Of a DNA stretch of 23,244 bases, positions 15,210-22,752 are shown in pieces (position 1 is the first letter of the stretch; the number at the start of each line of letters is the position of its first letter). This DNA comes from an uncultured Anaerococcus sp. (GTDB taxonomy: Bacteria > Bacillota > Clostridia > Tissierellales > Peptoniphilaceae), in contig NZ_CALGYW010000157.1 of assembly GCF_937934665.1 (NCBI RefSeq), positions 1 through 23,244 on the forward strand. Direction: 5' to 3'. A program made the position numbers and the translations under genes. The notes under the pieces are model-generated. The model did not search any database. It was given only the letters and a program-made list of their open reading frames with translations, and was not told the DNA's origin.

Positions 15210-15893
15210 ATGTTAGGTGTTGCTATAAATGCTCTCGCGGTTTTCTTATCAGGCCTTATCGGCCACAAACTTGCTCATTACATAGAACCTTGCTACAAAG
15301 ACTCAATCATGAAGTTCTTAACGCTTACAATTATAGTTATAGGTATAGAATCCGCTCTCAAAGGCGATATGATGATTGTTCTAATTTCAATAATAATCGG
15401 GGTTGTGATAGGTGAATATTTTGACCTAGAAGGCAAACTCAATAATTTTGCCAACATACTTAAAGATAAATTTATGAAAGATTCGGATAGTGACTTTGCC
15501 ACAGGCTTTGTATCAGGCACCCTTATTTTTTGTGTAGGATCTTTCGGGATTTTGGGGGCAATCGAGGCAGGAGTTAATGGTGATATCTCTCTTTTAATCA
15601 CAAAGGCGGCCCTCGATAGCTTGTCATCACTTTTCCTATCAACAACTCTGGGCCTTGGAGTTGCCTGTTCTGCTGGGGTTATCTTTCTTTATGAAGGCTT
15701 GATTACAATCCTTGCAGGCTTCCTCGCTCCGATTTTAAGTCCTGAAATCTTAGCAAACATTTCTGGAGTCGGCGGAATTACCATAATTGCAATAGGTCTT
15801 TCAATGCTGGATTTGGTTAAGTTCAAACTTGTAAATTCCCTTCCAGCCATAGTTATACCTGTTATCATAGGTCTAATTATGAATTTAATATAA
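15210..15893 (+). CDS. DUF554 family membrane protein
   Basis: A 227-residue integral membrane protein with about seven hydrophobic segments and very few soluble parts. Conserved DUF554 blocks are visible: IIGVVIGEYFDLEGKL near 62-77, FVSGTLIFCVGSFGILGAIE near 99-118, and KAALDSLSSLFLSTTLGLGV near 131-150. ATG 15210 follows AGGAG with a 6-nt spacer. The family (B. subtilis YdfK and relatives) is presumed to transport something, but the substrate is unknown to me. It is the only rightward gene in the window, divergent from the XRE cassette, and ends in a hairpin shared with the convergent GNAT gene. Confidence 0.9.
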   Translation: MLGVAINALAVFLSGLIGHKLAHYIEPCYKDSIMKFLTLTIIVIGIESALKGDMMIVLISIIIGVVIGEYFDLEGKLNNFANILKDKFMKDSDSDFATGFVSGTLIFCVGSFGILGAIEAGVNGDISLLITKAALDSLSSLFLSTTLGLGVACSAGVIFLYEGLITILAGFLAPILSPEILANISGVGGITIIAIGLSMLDLVKFKLVNSLPAIVIPVIIGLIMNLI

Positions 15894-15918
15894 AAAAATC
15901 CTCCATTCGGAGGATTTT
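15892..15918. terminator. Bidirectional intrinsic terminator
   Basis: AAAATCCTCC and GGAGGATTTT form a 10-bp stem around the loop ATTC. Minus-strand reading gives a following T-run of seven; plus-strand reading gives TTTTATATTTTA. It serves the DUF554 gene and the convergent GNAT gene, whose stop codon lies inside the stem. Confidence 0.88.
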
Positions 15919-16777
15919 ATATTTTATAAAGCATATAGGTATCAAGTTTTTGAAAGCTGTTTGCTAGAGCCGTTTCTAGCTCTATTTTTTTGTCTACTTC
16001 TACAAAATATAAGAGGCTAGAAATTTTACCAAATTCATCTATAAGTAAATTTGCCATAGCCTCTAAAAGTTCGTTGCAAATCTTAGATTTTTCTTCATTT
16101 TCATCTATAAAAATCCCAAAAATTTCGCCCTTACAAGGATTTTTTCCATATATTTTTACAAGGATGCTTGCCACAATATCGCCTTGATTTTCTTTGGCAA
16201 AAACCCTAAACCTATCAAAGTCTCTCAAAAGGTTTCTGCTATTATAATACATATCTTTTGCAAATTTATCGTGGAAAACCTGATATTTTGGAAAATCTTC
16301 CTTGGATAAGACTCTTAAGCCTTCTCTTTCTCTTTTATTTTCTCTTATATTTTTTGCTTCTAGGACATGTGAGTGTTCGATTATTTGGGCATTTTCCTTA
16401 AAATAATCTTCATCATTTAGCCAGCAAGTGTGGGATAGGCCGAGATTTATCGACAAGCCATCGTGGTCATTTTTTATATGGGAAATAAGCTTTTCAAAAA
16501 CTTTTATATCCTTATTTTTTATAACAAGGAAGGTTGTTTGGACATATTTTTCATCTTCATCCCAAAAGTAAGTTATAAGGCCTAATATCTCACCATTTTC
16601 TGCTGCAACAAGCGTTTCTGTTGCCATAAATTCTATAGAGTACTCAAGTTCCCTAAAGATATCAGAGATTTTCTCAAAACGCGGATAAGAATAGTGGGTT
16701 TCATCCTTTATGGCAAGGTTTAAAAGCTCTCGCACTTTGCCAAGGTCAGGCCTTTCTAGAGGGCGGATTTTACTCAA
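15917..16777 (-). CDS. GNAT-like acetyltransferase, probably two tandem domains
   Basis: A 286-residue soluble protein. The first half (MSKIRPLERPDLGKVRELL, then TLVAAENGEILGLITYFWDE) has the opening and beta-strand pattern of a GNAT fold. The second half repeats that opening (LRVLSKEDFPKYQVFHDKF from about 154) and later GDIVASILVKIYGKNPCKGEIFGIFID. The acetyl-CoA loop (Q/R-x-x-G-x-G/A) is not clear in either half; residues 225-240 hold a degenerate version. One or both halves may therefore be inactive. The gene overlaps gdh by ATGA at 16774-16777, so it is translated with it. The target is unknown; regulation of GDH by acetylation would be speculation. Confidence 0.6.
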   Translation of the reverse strand: MSKIRPLERPDLGKVRELLNLAIKDETHYSYPRFEKISDIFRELEYSIEFMATETLVAAENGEILGLITYFWDEDEKYVQTTFLVIKNKDIKVFEKLISHIKNDHDGLSINLGLSHTCWLNDEDYFKENAQIIEHSHVLEAKNIRENKREREGLRVLSKEDFPKYQVFHDKFAKDMYYNSRNLLRDFDRFRVFAKENQGDIVASILVKIYGKNPCKGEIFGIFIDENEEKSKICNELLEAMANLLIDEFGKISSLLYFVEVDKKIELETALANSFQKLDTYMLYKI

Positions 16778-18042
16778 ATCTTCCCCCTTAGTCTAAGGGC
16801 CTTTTCAATCCTTGATAGGCTTAGGATAAAGGCTGCTTCCCTATAAGTTACTTCGTACTTATCCTTATTTTCAAAGACTTCTTCTATAGCCCTTGCCATA
16901 TCCTTTTCTTGCTTAGCCCTAACTTCTTTTTCATCCCAATAAGAAGCTGTAATGTTTTGGATCCATTCATAGTGACTAACTAGGACTCCACCTGAGTTTG
17001 CTAGAATATCTGGGATAAGTGGGATATTTTTTTCATTTAAGATAGATTCTCCTTTTTCAGTTACAGGGCCGTTTGCAGCTTCTACTACTAGTTTTGCCTT
17101 AATTTCACCTGCATTGGTCTCGTCAATTACATTTTCTAGGGCGGCTGGGATTAGGATGTCAACATCTAGGGCAAAAAATTCATCTGTTGTAATTTTCTTC
17201 GCATCGATATTTAATTCTGACCCAGTTTCTTCCTTGGCTTTTAGGGCCTTTTTTGTATCAAGACCATTTTCATCATAGATAGCGTAAGCCCCATGTGGGT
17301 GGGTGTAGTCTTTAGAATTTATAGAAACAAGTTTCGCCCCATCTGCTACCAAATATTTGGCTGTGTAAGATCCAACATTTCCAAAACCTTGGATGGCGAA
17401 AGTAGCTCCATTTAGGCTTTTACCAATTTTTTCGTAGTATTTTTTAATTGTTAGGTATACTCCAAAGCCTGTTGCCTCAGTTCTTCCAAGAGAGCCTCCC
17501 ATGTCAACAGACTTGCCTGTAAAGGTTGCTATATCATGGCGAGATCCATTTAGGGCAATGTATTCATCAGCAAAATATCCCATAATCTTGGCATTGGTAT
17601 TTACATCTGGAGCAGGGACGTCAATTCTTGGTCCAAGGTAATTATTCATTGCCCTGACGAAACCACGAGAAAGACTTTCAAGTTCTCTTGCAGATAATTT
17701 TTTAGGGTCAACAACAATTCCGCCCTTGCCCCCACCAAGAGGAAGACCAAGAAGGCCCACCTTAAGGCTCATGAGGGTCGATAAAACTTTGACTTCTTCA
17801 TAGGTCACAGACTCATCAAATCTAACCCCGCCCTTAGCAGGACCTAGGGCTGTTGAATGGGCAGACCTAAAGGCCTTAAAAGTCTTGGTTGTGCCATCAT
17901 CCATCTTCACAGGTATATTTGCCTCAATTACCCTTTCAGGTTCTTTTATAAGTTCGTAAAAAGACTCAGAAAATCCTGCAAGGTCAGATACTTTCTTTAA
18001 CTTTTTTTGTAGGTTTATAAGTTGATCGTAAGCTTTTGTCAT
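16774..18042 (-). CDS. gdhA: Glutamate dehydrogenase
   Basis: Oxidatively deaminates glutamate to 2-oxoglutarate and ammonia (or the reverse). From ATG 18042 it is 422 aa, the usual length of the hexameric Firmicute enzyme. Visible motifs are GPAKGGVRF, the catalytic-lysine loop LPLGGGKGGI (K106), the aspartate in PAPDVNT (D146), the dinucleotide loop GFGNVG (219-224) and EAANGPVT. The open frame extends to ATG 18093. Those extra 17 residues have no family counterpart and contain a TATAAT on the coding strand. ATG 18042 follows AGAAGG at a good distance and is preferred. Cofactor preference is not decided by what I can read. It follows a terminator and is coupled to the GNAT gene. Confidence 0.94.
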   Translation of the reverse strand: MTKAYDQLINLQKKLKKVSDLAGFSESFYELIKEPERVIEANIPVKMDDGTTKTFKAFRSAHSTALGPAKGGVRFDESVTYEEVKVLSTLMSLKVGLLGLPLGGGKGGIVVDPKKLSARELESLSRGFVRAMNNYLGPRIDVPAPDVNTNAKIMGYFADEYIALNGSRHDIATFTGKSVDMGGSLGRTEATGFGVYLTIKKYYEKIGKSLNGATFAIQGFGNVGSYTAKYLVADGAKLVSINSKDYTHPHGAYAIYDENGLDTKKALKAKEETGSELNIDAKKITTDEFFALDVDILIPAALENVIDETNAGEIKAKLVVEAANGPVTEKGESILNEKNIPLIPDILANSGGVLVSHYEWIQNITASYWDEKEVRAKQEKDMARAIEEVFENKDKYEVTYREAAFILSLSRIEKALRLRGKI

Positions 18043-18081
18043 ATTGCCTTCTTTCTTAATTTCAAAATAAACTTTTTTAGT

Positions 18082-18087
18082 ATTATA
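18082..18087 (-). promoter_or_regulatory. Probable -10 box of the gdh promoter
   Basis: TATAAT on the minus strand, 40 bp before the chosen gdh start and just after the upstream gene's terminator. The matching -35 region is only T-rich, so the promoter would be weak or activator-dependent. Confidence 0.45.
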
Positions 18088-18100
18088 CGCCATTTTTCCT

Positions 18101-18131
18101 AAAAAAAAACTGACCCTAAGGCCAGTTTTTT
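18101..18131 (-). terminator. Intrinsic terminator of the activator-type ATPase gene
   Basis: On the minus strand AAAAACTGGCC pairs with GGTCAGTTTTT around the loop TTAG, with one G-U pair, ending in a run of nine T. It starts at the stop codon of the 1418-residue gene. Confidence 0.88.
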
Positions 18132-21100
18132 AATTTGCTTCTTTTATCTTATCTCTAGCAGCACTCATCATTAGCTTAACCCTATTTACCTGGTTAACTT
18201 CACTTGCACCTGGGTCATAGTCTATGGCTACGATGTTAGCTTCTGGATAGATTTCTCTGATTTTTTTCATAACACCCTTGCCTGTGATGTGGTTTGGCAG
18301 GCAGCCAAATGGTTGGATACAGACGATATTTGGTGCACCCGCCTCTATTAGCTCAACCATTTCTCCAGCTAATAGCCAACCTTCACCAGCTTGGTTACCT
18401 AGACTTGTCACCTCACTTGCAAGGTCTGATATATCATCTATATGTCTAGGTTGGTCAAAATGAACACTTTCCTTAAGGGCCTTTCTAATTGGTTTTCTAT
18501 AGTTTTCTATAAGGCCAATTCCCATACGGGCAAGACTTGCATTTATAGAGCTTTTACCATATAGGTCTCTCTTTAATTCCGCATTTTTAAAGCAATATAG
18601 GAAAAAGTCTGTAAGGTCAGGAACTATTACCTCTGCTCCCTCTGCTTCAAGGACGTCTTGGAGATGGTTATTGGCTTCTGGGAGGAATTTAACCAAAATT
18701 TCCCCAACTATACCTGCCTTAGGTATGTCCTTATGGCAAACAGGAATCTGGTCAAAGTCTTTAACAATATCCTTGACAGCTCTCTTGTATTTTGCCCTAT
18801 CCATCCTACTTATCTCTTCTGTTAGCCTATCTATCCAGGCTTCCTTAAGCTTATTAGTAGCATCTTTTTCTATTTCATAAGGTCTTGTGGCATTGGCCAC
18901 CCTGTTTAATAGGTCTCCCAATAAAATAGCCCTAAGCATCTTTTTTAAGAGAGGAATATTTTTGAAAGATACCAAGTCAAAGCCTGGACTTTTTTCAATA
19001 CCCTGGGCTGAAAGGGCAATTACTGGAATATTTGGATATCCCGCATCTTTTAGTCCCTTCCTTATATAGCCTACGTAGTTACTTGCCCTACAAGCTCCAC
19101 CTGTTTGACTCATTAGAAGGGCAATCCTATCTGTGTCGTAGCGACCAGAATTAACTGCTTCTAACATTTGCCCTACAACAGTAATTGATGGGTAGCAGGA
19201 GTCATTATTTACGTATTTAAGCCCTTCATTAATAACATCCTTGTCGATTTTATTTAAAAACTCTATATTATAAGGAGTATCTTTGAAAGCCCCTTCCATT
19301 ATCTTAAAATGGTCCCTTGCCATCTGTGGAGCAAGGATGGTGTAGCCTTCTTCACGCATTTCCTTGGTGAAGATTTGGTGGTCAAGGTCTTCTTCGATTG
19401 GATCAAGGTCAAATTCTAGGCCTTCAATTTTTTTCTGATTTAAAGCTTCAAGTAGGGACCTAATCCTTATTTTAACAGCCCCCAGGTTTGAAACCTCATC
19501 TATTTTTAAAAGGGTATAAATCTTTCCTGATGCTTTAAGTATATCTTCAACCTGGTCAGTAGTTACCGCATCAAGCCCACAACCAAAGGAATTTAGCTGG
19601 ATTAGTTGAAGGTTTTTATTGGCTGCTACATACTCACTTGCCCTGTAAAGTCTTGCGTGATAAGACCACTGGTCAAGGACCCTAAGCTTGCTATCAAGGT
19701 CATCGATATTATAAGATACAGCGTCTTCTGATAGGACTGGTATGTCCATAGACTCGATTAAGTCTGCTATACCGTGGTTAATCTCTGGATCTATATGGTA
19801 AGGTCTACCAGCTAAGACTATGGCATTTAAGTCGTTTTTATTAACAAAATCAATTAATTCCCTACCCTTTGCTCTTATCTCGTCGTGGTAGGCTTGTTGG
19901 GCCTGCCAGGCCTTTGAAACTGCATTTTCGATATGTTTTTTATTTAATACATTTCCATTAAATTCATAGCCGTCAAAGACTTCTACCATTCTCTTTTTGA
20001 TAATATCTTCGCTCTCAAAGGAGATATATGGAGCAAGGTATTTTATATCCTTTAGGCCATCAACGTTATTTTCTATTACGTCAGGATATCCAGATACAAC
20101 TGGGCAATTCATATGGTTTTGTGCCTTGTCATACTGTTTGTATTCATAGAAAACTGCAGGGTAGAAAATCATATCTAGATTTTTTTCGATTAGATTTTCT
20201 ATATGGCCGTGGCTAAGTTTGGCTGGGTAACAGGCAGTTTCTGATGAAATTGAAGAAATTCCCTTTTCGTAAATTTCCCTGGATGACTTATCAGATAAGA
20301 CTATATCAAAGCCAAGGGATGTAAAAAACCTATGCCAGAATGGATAATCTTCGTAAATATTTAAGACTCTCGGTATACCAACTCTCCCAAACCTTGCCTT
20401 ATCTCCCAAGGTATCCCTATTAAAGAGGAGGTCGTACTTAAACTTGTACATATTTAAGTCATCCTTGGACTTATCAAGCTTAACTCCTGCTCCCCTTTCA
20501 CACCTATTGCCAGTGATATATTTTCTGCCGTCTGAGAATATATTTATAATAAGGGCACAGTTGTTGGTACACTTACCACATCTGGCTGATTTTTGTTCAT
20601 AGGAGAAGTTTTCAAGCTCAGCAAGGTCTGAAAGGTCAGATGTACCTGTAGATTTATCCTTGGCTATTAGAGCCATACCCATAGCTCCCATAAGTCCTGC
20701 AATCTCAGGTCTAGTAACGTCTCTTTCAGATAATTTTTCAAAGGCTCTTAGGATGGCATCTCCATAAAAAGTACCACCTTGGACTACTATATTTTCGCCG
20801 AGTGTCTTTGGGTCTCTAATCTTGATTACTTTTTGAATAGCATTTTTAATTACAGAATAGCAAAGGCCTGCAGCTATGTCTGCTACTTCTGAACCCTCCT
20901 TTTGGGCTTGTTTGACCTTGGAGTTCATAAAAACTGTACAACGAGAACCAAGGTCTGCTGGCTTTTTGCTCTTAATAGCTTCTTGTTGAAATTCTTTTAC
21001 ATCCATTGAAACAGATGCAGCAAAGGTTGATAAAAATGATCCACAACCAGAAGAACAGGCTTCATTTAGCTGGATAGAGTCAATAACACCATCTCTTATA

Positions 21101-22386
21101 TGCATAGCCTTCATATCTTGGCCACCTATATCTAGGATAAAGTCTACGTCTGGATTGAAAAATCTCGCTGCCCTGTAGTGGGCTATAGTTTCTACTTCAC
21201 CATTATCAACGTGGAGAGCATTTTTTATAAAATCTTCCCCGTAGCCGCAAATACCTGATGAGGCGATATAGGCCTTAGGATTTTTCTTTTTATAGCCTTC
21301 TTTTAGCATATCTATGGTGACTTCTAGGGGATTTCCTAGATTCATCCTATAATCATCAAGGAGGATCTCCATATCTTTTGATAGCCAAACCATCTTGGAT
21401 GTGGTAGAACCTGCGTCAAGACCAACATAGATAGGTCCCTCGTAGTCTTCTAGGTCTCTGTATTTTACCTTAGAAGTCTTATGTCTTTTTTTAAAGTCTT
21501 CATATTCTTCATCAGATTTAAAAAGAGAATCAAGTCTTTTAGTAACTTCTGTTTCCACTTTGTTGCTAGTTTCAAGTTTTTCTATAAGGTCTGTTATTTT
21601 AACGAAGTTTCCTTCTTCGCTTGATAAAATCGCAGCCCCCTTGGCCACGTAAACCTCAGCGTCATCTGGTATATAAAACTTGTTAAATTCTTCCCCTAGG
21701 GTCTCTACAAAACGCTCTCTTAAGGCAGGTAGGAAGTGGAGAGGGCCACCTAAAAAGGTAACATTTCCCCTAATTGGCCTACCACAAGCTAGGTTTGAAA
21801 TAGTTTGGTTTACCACTGATTGGAAGATTGAAATAGCTATATCTTCCCTCCTAGCTCCCTGGTTCATAAGGGCTTGGATATCAGTTTTGGCAAAAACTCC
21901 ACACCTTGAAGCTATCGGATAAACCTTCTTATAAGACTTGGATAGCTCATTTAAGCCAAGGGCATCAGTATCTAAAAGAGATGCCATTTGATCTATAAAA
22001 GCACCTGTACCTCCAGCACAAATAGAGTTCATCCTCTGCTCAACAGAACCTGAAAGATAGGTTATCTTGGAATCCTCGCCCCCAAGCTCAATTAAAACAT
22101 CGGTTTCTGGTATAAATTCCTTGATAGCCCTAGTTTCAGCTATTACCTCTTGGACAAAATCAGTTTCAATGATATCCGCAAGAAACATACCTCCGGAGCC
22201 TGTTACAGCAACAGTCACCCTATCGTCCTTAAATTTCTCACTAGCATCTTTAAGAACTTTTTTTACAGTCTCTCTCACGTCTGATTTATGACGTGTATAT
22301 ACAGAATATATTGTATTAAATGAGTCGTCAGTTACAACCAGCTTAACTGTTGTAGAACCAACGTCTAAACCCATGTGTAAGTTCAT
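18130..22386 (-). CDS. Giant 2-hydroxyacyl-CoA dehydratase activator-type ATPase (tandem BadF/BcrA domains plus DUF2229)
   Basis: A 1418-residue multidomain protein. Two ASKHA ATPase domains of the BadF/BadG/BcrA/BcrD (HgdC) family come first. Each has its phosphate loop (GLDVGSTTVK at 6-15; GLDAGSTTSK at 322-331), its GGEDSK/GGQDMK block, and the cysteine pair that in HgdC binds a bridging [4Fe-4S] cluster (C123/C162; C444/C483). A four-cysteine patch follows (C603, C606, C610, C629). Then come a DUF2229-type region (about 670-900) and a long C-terminal part with conserved Cys motifs such as NSFGCGLDAVT, NDSCYPS and PFGCLPNH, resembling dehydratase subunits. Such activators inject electrons, with ATP, into radical dehydratases. 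The substrate here is unknown. It starts at ATG 22386 after GAGG. Confidence 0.9.
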   Translation of the reverse strand: MNLHMGLDVGSTTVKLVVTDDSFNTIYSVYTRHKSDVRETVKKVLKDASEKFKDDRVTVAVTGSGGMFLADIIETDFVQEVIAETRAIKEFIPETDVLIELGGEDSKITYLSGSVEQRMNSICAGGTGAFIDQMASLLDTDALGLNELSKSYKKVYPIASRCGVFAKTDIQALMNQGARREDIAISIFQSVVNQTISNLACGRPIRGNVTFLGGPLHFLPALRERFVETLGEEFNKFYIPDDAEVYVAKGAAILSSEEGNFVKITDLIEKLETSNKVETEVTKRLDSLFKSDEEYEDFKKRHKTSKVKYRDLEDYEGPIYVGLDAGSTTSKMVWLSKDMEILLDDYRMNLGNPLEVTIDMLKEGYKKKNPKAYIASSGICGYGEDFIKNALHVDNGEVETIAHYRAARFFNPDVDFILDIGGQDMKAMHIRDGVIDSIQLNEACSSGCGSFLSTFAASVSMDVKEFQQEAIKSKKPADLGSRCTVFMNSKVKQAQKEGSEVADIAAGLCYSVIKNAIQKVIKIRDPKTLGENIVVQGGTFYGDAILRAFEKLSERDVTRPEIAGLMGAMGMALIAKDKSTGTSDLSDLAELENFSYEQKSARCGKCTNNCALIINIFSDGRKYITGNRCERGAGVKLDKSKDDLNMYKFKYDLLFNRDTLGDKARFGRVGIPRVLNIYEDYPFWHRFFTSLGFDIVLSDKSSREIYEKGISSISSETACYPAKLSHGHIENLIEKNLDMIFYPAVFYEYKQYDKAQNHMNCPVVSGYPDVIENNVDGLKDIKYLAPYISFESEDIIKKRMVEVFDGYEFNGNVLNKKHIENAVSKAWQAQQAYHDEIRAKGRELIDFVNKNDLNAIVLAGRPYHIDPEINHGIADLIESMDIPVLSEDAVSYNIDDLDSKLRVLDQWSYHARLYRASEYVAANKNLQLIQLNSFGCGLDAVTTDQVEDILKASGKIYTLLKIDEVSNLGAVKIRIRSLLEALNQKKIEGLEFDLDPIEEDLDHQIFTKEMREEGYTILAPQMARDHFKIMEGAFKDTPYNIEFLNKIDKDVINEGLKYVNNDSCYPSITVVGQMLEAVNSGRYDTDRIALLMSQTGGACRASNYVGYIRKGLKDAGYPNIPVIALSAQGIEKSPGFDLVSFKNIPLLKKMLRAILLGDLLNRVANATRPYEIEKDATNKLKEAWIDRLTEEISRMDRAKYKRAVKDIVKDFDQIPVCHKDIPKAGIVGEILVKFLPEANNHLQDVLEAEGAEVIVPDLTDFFLYCFKNAELKRDLYGKSSINASLARMGIGLIENYRKPIRKALKESVHFDQPRHIDDISDLASEVTSLGNQAGEGWLLAGEMVELIEAGAPNIVCIQPFGCLPNHITGKGVMKKIREIYPEANIVAIDYDPGASEVNQVNRVKLMMSAARDKIKEAN

Positions 22387-22503
22387 ATTCTTCCTCTCTA
22401 TTTGTATAAATAATTTATAAACCTTATATTTATAAATACTTCTTATAAATTTCTTATATTCCTAATTTATATCCGCCCTTTTTACTAGGGTTAACACAAT
22501 TAT

Positions 22504-22509
22504 ATTATA
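22504..22509 (-). promoter_or_regulatory. Extended -10 promoter of the activator-type ATPase gene
   Basis: On the minus strand TGGTATAAT gives a perfect -10 box with the TGn extension. The -35 region is poor, which is common with extended -10 promoters. Transcription would begin near 22497, leaving a leader of about 110 nt. Confidence 0.6.
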
Positions 22510-22690
22510 CCATTGATTAAATAAAGTAAAGTCTTTTAAGGGTAGATAAAAGGCCGTTTTGTAAAATCAGCCTACTAAGTAAAGTAATTTTTACAAAAGA
22601 AAATTTTAATTATTATTAGAAAAAACTTATCTATTGTGATTTATAGAATAATTTAATTTTTATACAATAGTTATTGTTTATAATTTAATT

Positions 22691-22719
22691 AAAAAAAGAC
22701 CTAATCTTTTGATTAGATC
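22691..22719 (-). terminator. Intrinsic terminator of the amidotransferase gene
   Basis: On the minus strand GATCTAATC and GATTAGGTC form a 9-bp stem with one wobble pair around AAAA, followed by seven T. It lies about 35 bp after the stop codon at 22753. Confidence 0.88.
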
Positions 22720-22752
22720 CCTCTTATTACAATATTTTATTAAAACCCATTT

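Larger units (their letters stand above)
22387..22752. other. AT-rich intergenic region without a gene
   Basis: This 366-bp gap holds the terminator of the downstream-positioned amidotransferase gene, a promoter for the large ATPase gene, and a leader of about 110 nt. The leader contains several TTTATAA repeats. I see no convincing small ORF or tRNA. Two weak dyads occur: AGGC-N15-GCCT with an inner TTTT/AAAA pair (22551-22573), and ACAATA-GT-TATTGT (22664-22677). Confidence 0.6.

Noticed and set aside
15293..15601. Minus-strand 102-residue frame inside the DUF554 gene
   Set aside because: Antisense to a clear membrane protein with its own promoter, ribosome site and terminator.
22485..22500. 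Rex-type operator near the giant activator promoter
   Set aside because: Only one half (TTGTG-TTAAC region) resembles the TTGTTAA-N4-TTAACAA pattern and the second half is missing.
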